Shown here: positions 1 through 8,687 of the stretch, piece by piece | Position numbering within the stretch: the stretch's first letter is position 1 | How the letters are laid out: every line of letters starts with the position of its first letter | From: SZUA-254 sp031379665 | GTDB taxonomy: Bacteria; Bacteroidota; Ignavibacteria; UBA10030; SZUA-254 | NCBI GenBank assembly: GCA_031379665.1 | Contig: JANNFI010000133.1 | Span: 1 to 12,693, forward strand | Length of the DNA: 12,693 bases | Direction: 5' to 3' | Program-made: the position numbers and the translations under genes | Notes under the pieces: generated by a model | The model's input: only the letters and a program-made list of their open reading frames with translations | Told to the model about the DNA's origin: nothing | Database searches by the model: none

Positions 1-2073
1 ATGGGCATCGTCTACAAGGCCCGCGACAAGAAGCTCGACAGGATGGTGGCCATCAAGTTCCTCCCGCACCATATGTCGGCGTCGGAGGAGGGGAAGAGCC
101 GTTTCGTGCAGGAGGCGAAATCAGCCGCCGCGCTCAACCACCCCAACATCCTGAACGTGTACGAAATCGACGAACAGGACGGTAACCTCTTTTTCGTGAT
201 GGAGTACGTCGAGGGGAGCACGCTCAAGCAGTACCTGAAGAACCTCAAGACCGCCGCTGGCGTCCCGGTGAACCAGGCGCTCGCCTGGACGATGCAGGTG
301 GCGCAGGGGCTCAAGGCCGCGCACGACAAGAACATCATCCACAGGGACATCAAGTCCGAGAACATTATGCTCGACGGATCCGGCAGCCTGAAGATCATGG
401 ACTTCGGGCTGGCGAAACTGCGCAGCGGCGCCGGGATCACCAAAACCGGCACATCGCTCGGCACGCTTTCGTATATGTCGCCGGAACAGGCGGAAGGGAG
501 CGCGGCTGACCATCGGTCAGACATCTGGTCGCTCGGCGTCGTGCTCTACGAACTGCTCACCGGTGAGCTCCCGTTCAAGGCGGAACACGAGGCGGCCTTG
601 CTCTATCTTATCGTGAACGAAGAACCGCCCGTGCCGAGCCAGCTCGACCGGAAGATCCAGAACCGGGTCGACGTGCTCGTCCGGAAGATGCTGATGAAGG
701 ATCGCTCGAAGCGGTTCCAGACCGTCGACGAACTCATCCGGGGAATAGAAGAAACCCGCGGCGACGTGGAGAAGTCGAGCGCGAACGTCGGGAAAAAGGC
801 GCTCGCGGTGCTCCCGTTCGAGAACATCGGCTCCGAGAAGGACAACGAGTATTTCAGCGACGGGCTCACCGAGGAGCTGATCGCAAACCTCTCGCGGCTG
901 AAGAACGTCCGGGTGGTATCGCGCAACACCACGATGTCGTACAAGGGGACGAAGAAGGACGTCCGCACCATCGGCGTCGAGCTCGGCGTCCGGTACATCG
1001 TCGAGGGGAGCGTGCGGAAGTTCCAGGACAACCTGAGGATCACCGCCGACCTGATCGACGTGGAGCTGGACGAACAGCTCTGGGCCGAGACCTTCAAGGG
1101 CACGATGGCCGACGTCTTCGACATCCAGGAGCAGGTCTCGAAGCAGATCGTGGACGCGCTGATGGTGAAACTCTCCCCCACGGAACAGGTCGTCCTGACG
1201 AAACGCCCGACGATCGTGGCCGAGGCGTTCGACTGCTACCTGAGGGCGCGCGATTTCCTCTACCGCAGGACGAAGAACAGCCTGCAGTTCGCCATTCAAT
1301 TGTTCCAGAAGGCGATCGAGCTTGACACCCGTTATGCGGCCGCCTACGCCGGGCTCGGCGAGGCGTACGCGACGCTGCACTACGATTACGACACCAAGGA
1401 AATCTGGGTCGACAAGGCGATCGAGTCGAGCCTCAAGGCGCTGATGTACGACTCGACAGTTTCCGAGGCGTACTCGGCCCTGGCCTGGGCGTACTTCAGC
1501 AAAAAGTCGCTGCAGGAAGCCGAAACGGCCGCGCGCAAGGCGATCGAACTGGGGCCCAACATCTTCACGGGATACTGGGTGCTCGCGCGGATCTACCACG
1601 TGGTGGGTCGCGACCGCGAATCGGTGGACCTGCTCAAGAAGGCGATCGAGTTGAACCCCGATTTCCACACCGCCTACGGCGACCTGCGGATGGTGTACGA
1701 GAAGCTGGGGGAACAGGAAAAGTACAAGGAGGTCCTCGCGAAACTTCTCGATGTCTTCCCGCGGTACCTCTCTCAGCACCCCGACGACGCGCGCTCGCAC
1801 ATCTACTACGGCATCGAGCTGGCGCAGATCGGACGCATCGACGACGCGAAAGCGGAGGTGCGCAAGGCCCTCGAGCTCAGCCCGGGCGATCCGTTGATGC
1901 TCTACAACGCGGCGTGTTGTTACGCGAGGATCGGAGAGAAGAGGGCTTCCCTGACTGCGCTCAAGGAGTCGGTCGTCGCCGGGCTGGAAGATTACGACTG
2001 GATCAAGACAGACCCCGACTTCGACAACATCCGCAACGAGCCGGAGTACGTCGAGTTGATGAAGGGCAAGTGA
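1..2073 (+). CDS. Ser/Thr protein kinase with TolB-like and TPR domains (5' partial)
   Basis: This Hanks-type kinase should phosphorylate Ser/Thr on unknown partners in the cytoplasm. The frame is open from base 1, and the first visible residues (MGIVYKA) are the second half of the glycine-rich loop. Alignment to the next gene shows that 19 N-terminal residues lie outside the window, so the ATG at base 1 is not the true start. Visible residues: catalytic Lys19 in VAIKF, alpha-C Glu38, HRDIKSEN at 114-121, DFG at 134-136, and SPE at 160-162 where APE is usual. The kinase ends near 250. A TolB-like N-terminal domain (COG5616 type; LPFENI, DGLTEEL, EGSVRK) spans about 267-390 and TPR-like helices span about 415-665. 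No hydrophobic segment separates kinase from TolB-like domain, so the protein looks soluble. Catalytic competence is known for the family; the target and signal are unknown. Confidence 0.93.
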   Translation: MGIVYKARDKKLDRMVAIKFLPHHMSASEEGKSRFVQEAKSAAALNHPNILNVYEIDEQDGNLFFVMEYVEGSTLKQYLKNLKTAAGVPVNQALAWTMQVAQGLKAAHDKNIIHRDIKSENIMLDGSGSLKIMDFGLAKLRSGAGITKTGTSLGTLSYMSPEQAEGSAADHRSDIWSLGVVLYELLTGELPFKAEHEAALLYLIVNEEPPVPSQLDRKIQNRVDVLVRKMLMKDRSKRFQTVDELIRGIEETRGDVEKSSANVGKKALAVLPFENIGSEKDNEYFSDGLTEELIANLSRLKNVRVVSRNTTMSYKGTKKDVRTIGVELGVRYIVEGSVRKFQDNLRITADLIDVELDEQLWAETFKGTMADVFDIQEQVSKQIVDALMVKLSPTEQVVLTKRPTIVAEAFDCYLRARDFLYRRTKNSLQFAIQLFQKAIELDTRYAAAYAGLGEAYATLHYDYDTKEIWVDKAIESSLKALMYDSTVSEAYSALAWAYFSKKSLQEAETAARKAIELGPNIFTGYWVLARIYHVVGRDRESVDLLKKAIELNPDFHTAYGDLRMVYEKLGEQEKYKEVLAKLLDVFPRYLSQHPDDARSHIYYGIELAQIGRIDDAKAEVRKALELSPGDPLMLYNAACCYARIGEKRASLTALKESVVAGLEDYDWIKTDPDFDNIRNEPEYVELMKGK

Positions 2074-2131
2074 CGCGCTCAGGGGCTCTCGCGGCACGAA
2101 CAACCACACACCATTCAGACAACGAACATCG

Positions 2132-4267
2132 ATGATCGGCAAAGAGATACTTCATTATAAAATCACCGACAAGCTCGGCGAGGGCGGGATGGGCATCGTC
2201 TACCGGGCCCAGGACTCGAAACTCGACAGGACCGTCGCCATCAAGTTTCTCCCCCACCAGCTCTCCGACTCTGCGGAAACGAAGGAGCGGTTCCTGCGCG
2301 AGGCGAAGGCCGCCGCGGCGCTCAACCACCCGAACATCATGGGAGTGCACGAGATCAACGAGCACGACGGCACGCTCTTTCTCGTGATGGAATACATCGA
2401 GGGTGAAACGCTCAAGAAGCATCTGGTCGGATTGAAATCGGGCACCGGCCTCTCCGTCCCGAAGGCGATCGACTGGGCCGTCGAAGTGGCGAAAGGCCTG
2501 CGGGCCGCGCACGCCAAGGAGATCGTCCACCGTGACATCAAACCCGAAAACGTGATGATCACCAAAGACGGGCGCATCAAGATCATGGACTTCGGCGTCG
2601 CCAAACTGAAAAACACCCAGGGTCTGACGAAGACCGGCAGTTCGATGGGAACGCTCTCCTACATGGCTCCCGAGCAGGTGCAGGGGATCGCCGCCGACCA
2701 CCGGTGCGACCTCTGGTCCCTCGGCGTGGTGTTCTATGAAATGCTCACCGGCGAAGTCCCCTTCAAGGCAGAACACGAGGCGGCGCTGCTCTATCTCATC
2801 GGCCACGAAGATCCGCCGATGCCGAGCGCCTTCGACCGGAAGATCCCGCACGCGGTGGACGAGACGGTGAGGCGGATGATGACCAAGGACCGGGAGCTCC
2901 GCTTCCAGACGGCCGACATCGTAATCGACGCGCTGCAGCACCTTAAGAAGGACATCGAGTCCGCCTCCGTCGCGACCAAGCGCCGCGGGATCGCCGTGCT
3001 CCCGTTCGAGAACATCAGCGCAGACAAGGAGAACGAGTATTTCGGCGACGGTCTCACCGAGGAGCTGATCGTCAACCTTTCGCGGCTCAAGGACATCGAG
3101 GTCGTCTCGAGGACCACCTCGATGCAGTACAAGGGGACGAAGAAAGACATCAAGACGATCGGCCGGGAGTTGGGCGCGCGCTACATCCTGGAGGGGAGCG
3201 TCCGGAAGTTCCAGGACAACTTGAGGATCGCGGTGCAGCTCATCGACGTCGAGGTCGACCGTCAGCTCTGGGCTGAGTCGTACAAGGGCAAACTGGAAGA
3301 CGTGTTCGACATCCAGGAGCAGGTCTCGAAGCAGATCGTGGACGCCCTGATGCTGAAACTCTCGCCGACAGAGAAGGTCGTGCTGACGAAGCGCGCCACG
3401 CTCAACGCCGAGGCGTTCGACATTAACTTGAGGGCCAGGGATTTCCTCTACCGGCTCACGAAGAACAACGTCCATCTCGCGATTCAACTGTTCAAGAAAG
3501 CGATTGAGCTCGATCAACGCTACGCGTCTGCGCACGCCGGCCTTGGCGAGGCGTACGCAACATTGCACCAGTACTTCGAGGCGCGCGACGAGTGGCTCGA
3601 CAAGGCGATCGAGTCGAGCCTCAAGGCGCTAATGTACGATCCGACTCTTTCGGAGGCGTATGCGGCGCTCGGGCTCGCCTACTTCGACAAGAAGGAACTC
3701 GACGAGGGGATCACCGCCACGCAGAAGGCGATCGAGCTCGACCCGAACAACTTCGTCGCATACTGGATCCTCGGGCGCATCTACCACACCTCCGACCGCG
3801 ACTCGGAGGCAGTGGAGCTCTTCAAGAAGGTGCTCACGCTCAACCCGAACTTCTACAACGCCTACAACGACCTCGGGATGGTCTACGACAAACTTGGGGA
3901 GAAGGAGAACCATCTCCGGACGCTGAACGCAATCCTGGAATTCTTTCCGAAATACCTCTCGAAGCACCCGGACGACGGGCGCGCCCATATGTACTACGCG
4001 ATCCACCTCGCGCAGGCAAACCGGGTCCCCGAGGCGAAAGCCGAGGGGGTGAAGGCGCTCGAGCTGAACCCGGGCGACTCCCTGATGATGTACAACGCCG
4101 CCTGCCTCTACGCGCGCCTCGGAGAGAAGAAACTCGCCGTCGAGACGATCAAGAACGCGGTCGACAACGGGCAGGAAGACTTCGAGTGGATCAAGCGCGA
4201 CCCCGACCTCGACAACATCAGGAACGAACCGGGGTTCATCGAACTCATCAGGAAGCACACGAAATAA
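2132..4267 (+). CDS. Ser/Thr protein kinase with TolB-like and TPR domains
   Basis: This 711-residue kinase is a close paralogue of the gene just upstream. The start at 2132 gives MIGKEILHYKI, the same N-terminal pattern as the kinases at 4309 and 8889. No Shine-Dalgarno sequence is visible before it. Motifs: GEGGMG at 16-21, catalytic Lys38, Glu57, HRDIKPEN at 133-140, DFG at 153-155, APE at 179-181. A TolB-like domain follows at about 286-410 and TPR repeats at about 440-690, including segments of the form KAIELDPNN. No transmembrane helix is visible, so a cytoplasmic location is inferred. COG5616 domains often sit beside adenylate cyclase domains and such genes may be mislabelled as cyclases; no cyclase domain is present here. 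The TPR part probably binds partner proteins. The 58-bp upstream and 41-bp downstream gaps suggest cotranscription with both neighbouring kinases. Confidence 0.95.
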   Translation: MIGKEILHYKITDKLGEGGMGIVYRAQDSKLDRTVAIKFLPHQLSDSAETKERFLREAKAAAALNHPNIMGVHEINEHDGTLFLVMEYIEGETLKKHLVGLKSGTGLSVPKAIDWAVEVAKGLRAAHAKEIVHRDIKPENVMITKDGRIKIMDFGVAKLKNTQGLTKTGSSMGTLSYMAPEQVQGIAADHRCDLWSLGVVFYEMLTGEVPFKAEHEAALLYLIGHEDPPMPSAFDRKIPHAVDETVRRMMTKDRELRFQTADIVIDALQHLKKDIESASVATKRRGIAVLPFENISADKENEYFGDGLTEELIVNLSRLKDIEVVSRTTSMQYKGTKKDIKTIGRELGARYILEGSVRKFQDNLRIAVQLIDVEVDRQLWAESYKGKLEDVFDIQEQVSKQIVDALMLKLSPTEKVVLTKRATLNAEAFDINLRARDFLYRLTKNNVHLAIQLFKKAIELDQRYASAHAGLGEAYATLHQYFEARDEWLDKAIESSLKALMYDPTLSEAYAALGLAYFDKKELDEGITATQKAIELDPNNFVAYWILGRIYHTSDRDSEAVELFKKVLTLNPNFYNAYNDLGMVYDKLGEKENHLRTLNAILEFFPKYLSKHPDDGRAHMYYAIHLAQANRVPEAKAEGVKALELNPGDSLMMYNAACLYARLGEKKLAVETIKNAVDNGQEDFEWIKRDPDLDNIRNEPGFIELIRKHTK

Positions 4268-4294
4268 CGGCTCACGGGGCCACCGGCAACCAAC

Positions 4295-4300
4295 GGGAGG
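4295..4300 (+). promoter_or_regulatory. Shine-Dalgarno site deciding the start at 4309
   Basis: GGGAGG lies 8 bases before the ATG at 4309. It is the only clear Shine-Dalgarno sequence before any complete gene in the window. It supports 4309 over the in-frame upstream starts, which would overlap the preceding kinase by hundreds of bases. Confidence 0.75.
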
Positions 4301-4308
4301 ATAGACAA

Positions 4309-7089
4309 ATGATCGGACAGACGATAGCACACTACACCGTCCTCGAGAAACTCGGGGAAGGCGGAATGGGCGTGGTCTACAAGGCCCGCGACACGAAGCT
4401 CGACCGCGATGTCGCGCTCAAGTTCCTCCCCGACCGCACCGTCGCGTCGGACCAGGAGAAGGCGCGGTTCGTCCAGGAGGCGAAGGCCGCCTCGGCGCTG
4501 AACCACCCCAACGTCTGCACCATCCACGACATCCAGGAGCACGACGGGCACCTCTTCATCGTGATGGAACACATCGACGGCCAGACGCTGCGGGAACGGA
4601 TGGCGACGATCGGGTTCAGGCAGGCGATCGAGATCGGAATGCAGGTCGCCGACGGCCTCTCGGCCGCTCACGAGAAGGGGATCGTCCACCGCGACATCAA
4701 GCCGGAGAACATCATGATCCGGAAGGACGGCATCGCCCAGATCATGGACTTCGGCCTGGCGAAGCTGCGCGCCTCCAATAGCAAGATCACCCGGCTCACC
4801 CGCGAGGGGAGCACGGTGGGGACCGCCGGCTACATGTCGGCCGAGCAGGTGCAGGGCCTCGATTCCGACCACCGGTCGGATATTTTCTCCCTCGGCGTTC
4901 TCTTATATGAGCTGTTCACCGGCCGGCTCCCCTTCAACGGTGTACACGAGACGGCCCTCGCCTACGAAATCGTGAATGTCGACCCTGCGCCGATGAGCGC
5001 CTTCAAGCCGGAGCTCGAGGCGAGCCTCGACGCGATCGTCCTCGAATGCATGGAGAAGGACCCGAACGAGCGGACGCAGTCGGCGAAGCAGGTCTCGGTC
5101 GACCTGCGCAGGGCCAAGCGCGAGTCGAGCCGCCAGCGGACGAGCAGGATCACAGCGGCGAGGCCGATCGGCGCTGGGCCTTCAGGAATTGGGAGCAGGG
5201 TATCAGGATTTTCGATGCCCGCCGGCGCCCAGGGGAGCGGCGAATGGCCGGCGGAATACCCCGGCGCGGTAGCTCATCCGGCCGCGCCCAGGTCGAAGAC
5301 CCTCCTGCCGTGGATCGTCGCGGGATTGTTCCTTCTGACGACCGCGGGGTCTTTGTATTTTCATTTTACCAACCAGCCCGCTCCAACGCCGCGACGTGTG
5401 ACGCGGTCCACGATTCTGGCGCCGCTCAAGGTCAACTTCAACGTCGTAAACGGAGGACACATTGCCATCTCCCCCGACGGGCGCACCGTGGCGTTCGTCG
5501 CGTCGGACACCACGGGGAGGAATTCCCTCTGGGTCCGGCCGGTCGCATCGATGACGGCCATCCTTTTCCCTGGTACGAACGGCGCCACCCATCCCTTCTG
5601 GTCCGCCGACAGCCGGACAGTCGCGTTCTTCGCGTCGGGGAAATTGAAAAAAATCGACGCCGCAGGGGGGCCGACGCTCACCATCTGCGACGCTCCCGAT
5701 GGCCGGGGCGGGACCTGGAACAGGGAAGGAGTCATCGTCTTTTCACCGGACGCTAACTCATTACTATCGAAGGTCTCGGCTGCGGGCGGCGTACCCGTTT
5801 CGTTGTCGAAGGTCGATAGCGCCGTCGCTGTGGTCAATCACCGGTGGCCGCACTTTCTCCCTGACGGCCGTCATTTCATCTATACGACGCAGTCGACGGT
5901 CGGGGGCCTTGTCGACGACTCGATTAAAATCGCCACGATGGACGGGGCTCTCGACACCGTCCTGATGATCGGGAATTCAAACGTCGAATACGCGTCAGGA
6001 CACCTCCTCTTCCACCGGCAGGGAATGTTGATGGCGCAGCCGTTCGACACCGCGCGCCTTGTCTTTTCGGGCGACGCCGTGCCGATCGCCGAGGAATTGC
6101 AGTACAGTAATTTCCGGTATCGCGCCATCTTCTCGGTATCGCGGGAGGGCGTGCTGATCTACCAGGCCGGGGCTGAGCAGAACGGCAAAATCGCCATCCT
6201 GGACGGGAGCGGAAACACCAGCCAGGTCCTCGATTTCAAAAATCCCGTGGGGGGGAGATTCTCCAACGACGGGAAGCGCATCGCGCTGGAGTCGCGCGAC
6301 GAACAGGTGAGGGGCGGCGACATCTGGATCAGGGACATCGCCAGCGGCAGAGACTCCCGGTTCACCTTCGACGCTGCGATCGACAGGGCCCCGTTCTGGT
6401 CCCCGGGTGACGATTCAATCGTTTTCTCCTCGGCACGGGGAATCCGATACGACCTGTACGTCAAACACACGAACGGGACCGACGCGGAACAGCTTCTGCT
6501 GGCCTCGGACCAGGATAAATACGTTTCCGACTGGTCGAGGGATGGCCGCACCCTCGCGTTCACCACCACGGGAAACATCAAGACCAAGATGGATCTCTGG
6601 CTCCTGCCGCTCTACGGCGATCGGAAACCCGTGACGTTTCTGAAGACTGAATTCCGGGAGGGCAACGGATCATTTTCACCCGACGGCCGGTGGATCGCCT
6701 ACATGTCGGACGAGACCAGCCGCTGGGAGGTCTATGTGAGGGCGCTCGACGGTTCCGCGGGCAAATGGCAGATCTCAATCGACGGGGGAGTCGGGGCGAA
6801 ATGGTCGGGCGATGGAAAGAGTATCTTTTTCCAGTCGCTCGACAGAAAGGCGATGGCCGCGACCGTGAGGGTTGTCAACTCGGCCTTCGTCGTCGATTCG
6901 ATCCGCACCCGGTTCGATTACGATTCACGGTCGGTCATCGGAGGGTTGAGCGACATTTCACTCGATGGCAGGATGGTCCTGGCCAGGATCGGCGAATCGC
7001 GGTTGACCACTCCGCCGATCACGATGGTGGTGAACTGGGAAGAGGAACTGAGGAAGGCGGCGGCCGCGACGGCGGACGCCGACCGGTAG
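4309..7089 (+). CDS. Transmembrane Ser/Thr protein kinase with PD40/TolB-like beta-propeller
   Basis: This 926-residue protein is predicted to have a cytoplasmic kinase and an extracytoplasmic propeller. The start is set by GGGAGG at 4295-4300 and by the shared MIGxxxxHY N-terminus. The same frame is open back to 3592, but that part is a shadow of the preceding gene. Motifs: GEGGMG at 16-21, Lys38, Glu57, HRDIKPEN at 127-134, DFG at 147-149. The APE position reads SAE at 177-179, so the usual Pro is replaced by Ala. A Pro/Gly/Ser/Ala-rich linker (about 280-330) leads to one hydrophobic helix at about 332-353. From about 390 to 905 there are repeated blades of the type ISPDGRTVAF and SPDGRWIAYMS, as in TolB/PD40 propellers. 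Such domains are thought to bind ligands or proteins; the ligand here is unknown. It ends 89 bp before the secreted-protein gene, so cotranscription is plausible. Confidence 0.95.
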   Translation: MIGQTIAHYTVLEKLGEGGMGVVYKARDTKLDRDVALKFLPDRTVASDQEKARFVQEAKAASALNHPNVCTIHDIQEHDGHLFIVMEHIDGQTLRERMATIGFRQAIEIGMQVADGLSAAHEKGIVHRDIKPENIMIRKDGIAQIMDFGLAKLRASNSKITRLTREGSTVGTAGYMSAEQVQGLDSDHRSDIFSLGVLLYELFTGRLPFNGVHETALAYEIVNVDPAPMSAFKPELEASLDAIVLECMEKDPNERTQSAKQVSVDLRRAKRESSRQRTSRITAARPIGAGPSGIGSRVSGFSMPAGAQGSGEWPAEYPGAVAHPAAPRSKTLLPWIVAGLFLLTTAGSLYFHFTNQPAPTPRRVTRSTILAPLKVNFNVVNGGHIAISPDGRTVAFVASDTTGRNSLWVRPVASMTAILFPGTNGATHPFWSADSRTVAFFASGKLKKIDAAGGPTLTICDAPDGRGGTWNREGVIVFSPDANSLLSKVSAAGGVPVSLSKVDSAVAVVNHRWPHFLPDGRHFIYTTQSTVGGLVDDSIKIATMDGALDTVLMIGNSNVEYASGHLLFHRQGMLMAQPFDTARLVFSGDAVPIAEELQYSNFRYRAIFSVSREGVLIYQAGAEQNGKIAILDGSGNTSQVLDFKNPVGGRFSNDGKRIALESRDEQVRGGDIWIRDIASGRDSRFTFDAAIDRAPFWSPGDDSIVFSSARGIRYDLYVKHTNGTDAEQLLLASDQDKYVSDWSRDGRTLAFTTTGNIKTKMDLWLLPLYGDRKPVTFLKTEFREGNGSFSPDGRWIAYMSDETSRWEVYVRALDGSAGKWQISIDGGVGAKWSGDGKSIFFQSLDRKAMAATVRVVNSAFVVDSIRTRFDYDSRSVIGGLSDISLDGRMVLARIGESRLTTPPITMVVNWEEELRKAAAATADADR

Positions 7090-7178
7090 GGTCATTTGCT
7101 CCAGAGTGGAGTCCGGAGACCACTATAAAAACGGGGCGACATCACATCACCCATCACCATTCAAGAAATAATAGACCA
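7090..7178 (+). other. Short intergenic spacer with a small hairpin
   Basis: The spacer contains CTCCA (7099-7103) and TGGAG (7107-7111), a 5-bp stem with a 3-base loop. A competing pairing is possible between GTGG (7106-7109) and CCAC (7119-7122) around TCCGGA. There is no T-run after either, so I do not call a terminator. The last 40 bases are A/C-rich, with CATCAC-like repeats and no Shine-Dalgarno sequence. The bases ATAGACCA touch the next ATG and nearly match the ATAGACAA before the ATG at 4309. Confidence 0.4.
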
Positions 7179-8687
7179 ATGAAATATTTGTACGTGTTTA
7201 CTGCATACCTACTTCTTTCGACTTCAATTTCCGCACAGACACCCACCTTCCAGAACCCCTTCAATAATTCATCAGGCGCGGCCGCGAGCGACGTCAAGAG
7301 CGTCGAGGTCGACGGCTCCGGCAACGTCTACTTCGCCGGCGGGCACTCCGACTCGGTGAATTTCGGCGGGACGATCGTCGCGCCGGGATCGGGTGGAGCA
7401 TTCTTCGGGAAGGCGACGAGCGCCGGATCGGTCCTCTGGATGGCCCAGGGCGGATGCCCCAGCCCGACGAGCGACAGGGCCTTCGACATCGCCATCGACC
7501 GGAACGGGGACGTCTATTTTTGCGGCTCGGTGGCCCTCAACCAGATTGCCACGTTCAACGGATCGGCCCTGCCGGCGTTTTCGGGCGGGTTCGTGGTGAA
7601 GTACACGAGCGGCGGAGCATTTCTCTGGGCGCGAGGATACGGCTACGCGATCTATTCCATCGCGGTCGACAGCAACAACGTGCCCTTCATTAATGTGGGG
7701 GATTCCGAGGTCTACGACATCAGCCCCGCCGACGGCGCCCCGTCGGGTGCCTTCGGAACGATTTCCGGTAACAGCCAGAACCCCCAGCAGCACAACCTCC
7801 TCATCGATTCCGACAACAACATCGTCGTCCAGGGAGGGAACAAGGTCATCAAGTTCACCGACAATCTTGTCGAGATCTGGGCGACGCTGGTTACTCCCTC
7901 GGTGGTGCTCGAAGCGTCCCGGATCGCGATCGACGATTCGAACAACGTGTACGGCGCGTTTTACGCCTTGTTCGGCACTGTGACGATCGGCGGGATCACC
8001 AAATCGACGTTCCCCAACGGGTACCTGTTCAAGCTGGACGGCCAGACGGGGACTCCGCTGTTTGTCGACTCGGTCTTCTTCGGGGGCGCGGCGTCCAAGA
8101 TCCGGGAGGTTGTCGTGGACGGCGCGGGCAACTACTACCTCTCGGGGGACGGCGCGTTCAACGTCCCACACGTCGCAAAATTCGACAACAACAAGGCGAC
8201 GCTCTGGGACAAGGTGTTCGCCAACACCGCGAAGGTCTCCGACATCGCTTTCATCTCGGATGATTGCCTCGCGGTTGGCGGGTCACACAGGGATACGGCG
8301 ACGTTCGATTCGTATAGGCTGTCGATGCCGAACGGCGGTTCGGGCTTCGACAATGCCTACGCCGTCACCCTCTGCGCGGGGACCGTCGACGTGAACGAAT
8401 CGTACACGGACGGCGTCGTGCCGGACGCGTACGCGCTCTCCCAGAACTACCCCAACCCGTTCAACCCCGTGACGAGCATCTCATATGCCATACCCCGTTC
8501 GGGGATGGTCAGCGTCAGGCTCTACGACATCGGCGGGCGGGAAGTGATGACCCTCGTGGATGGGGAACGGAACGCAGGGGTCTATGAGTTGACCCTTGAC
8601 GGCAGCGTCCTCTCGAGCGGAGTATACATCTACACCATCCGCGCGAACGACTACATCGAAACGCGGAAAATGACGTTGATGAAATAG
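7179..8687 (+). CDS. Secreted propeller-like protein with T9SS type A C-terminal sorting domain
   Basis: This 502-residue exported protein has no visible enzymatic motif. The start at 7179 gives a clear signal peptide: MKYLY, a hydrophobic stretch, then SISA-Q with cleavage likely after Ala19. The frame is open upstream to 6690, but that part overlaps the kinase gene and would bury the signal peptide. Residues about 35-400 hold repeated strands such as VDGSGNVYFAG, IDRNGDVYFCG and IDDSNNVYGAF, resembling SBBP-type beta-propeller repeats. Residues about 416-502 form a T9SS sorting domain: QNYPNPFNP from 422, then YAIP, VRLYDIGGREV and a terminal SGVYIYTIR...KMTLMK. In T9SS organisms such domains direct export across the outer membrane, followed by release or surface attachment. 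The partner is unknown; lying between two propeller-bearing kinases makes a functional link possible but unproven. Confidence 0.92.
   Translation: MKYLYVFTAYLLLSTSISAQTPTFQNPFNNSSGAAASDVKSVEVDGSGNVYFAGGHSDSVNFGGTIVAPGSGGAFFGKATSAGSVLWMAQGGCPSPTSDRAFDIAIDRNGDVYFCGSVALNQIATFNGSALPAFSGGFVVKYTSGGAFLWARGYGYAIYSIAVDSNNVPFINVGDSEVYDISPADGAPSGAFGTISGNSQNPQQHNLLIDSDNNIVVQGGNKVIKFTDNLVEIWATLVTPSVVLEASRIAIDDSNNVYGAFYALFGTVTIGGITKSTFPNGYLFKLDGQTGTPLFVDSVFFGGAASKIREVVVDGAGNYYLSGDGAFNVPHVAKFDNNKATLWDKVFANTAKVSDIAFISDDCLAVGGSHRDTATFDSYRLSMPNGGSGFDNAYAVTLCAGTVDVNESYTDGVVPDAYALSQNYPNPFNPVTSISYAIPRSGMVSVRLYDIGGREVMTLVDGERNAGVYELTLDGSVLSSGVYIYTIRANDYIETRKMTLMK

Larger units (their letters stand above)
1..4288 (+). 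repeat. Tandem duplication of a kinase-TolB-TPR gene unit
   Basis: The genes ending at 2073 and 4267 align with a constant offset of 2188 bp and no net indel until the last few codons. Identical DNA blocks occur at 1117-1157 and 3305-3345 (41 bp) and at 1409-1442 and 3597-3630 (34 bp). Over residues 268-367 of the first and 287-386 of the second I count 75 of 100 identical. The two downstream spacers also resemble each other: both have GCTCA, then GGGGC, then CGGCA (2077-2096 and 4270-4288). This supports an old tandem duplication, with constraint or gene conversion keeping parts identical. Confidence 0.75.

Noticed and set aside
1..3. ATG at the first base as a real start codon
   Set aside because: The first residues match the middle of the glycine-rich loop; the paralogue has 19 more residues before this Met.
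799..1170. Adenylate cyclase function for the two TPR kinases
   Set aside because: The COG5616-type domain occurs in many cyclase proteins, but no class III cyclase catalytic domain is present here.
517..2142. Long antisense open frame of 541 codons, and similar ones at 2003-3568 and 4108-4872
   Set aside because: They are complements of the kinase genes in G+C-rich DNA. Their translations are rich in Arg, Val, Leu and Asp/His with no recognisable domain, while the + strand carries complete kinase motifs.
3592..4308. Upstream extension of the third kinase frame, adding 239 codons
   Set aside because: It overlaps the TPR part of the preceding kinase in another frame and translates to an Arg/Gly/Pro-rich shadow. 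The GGGAGG site and the MIGxxxxHY start fix the beginning at 4309.
6690..7178. Upstream extension of the secreted-protein frame
   Set aside because: It overlaps the propeller of the preceding kinase and would hide the signal peptide that begins at 7179.
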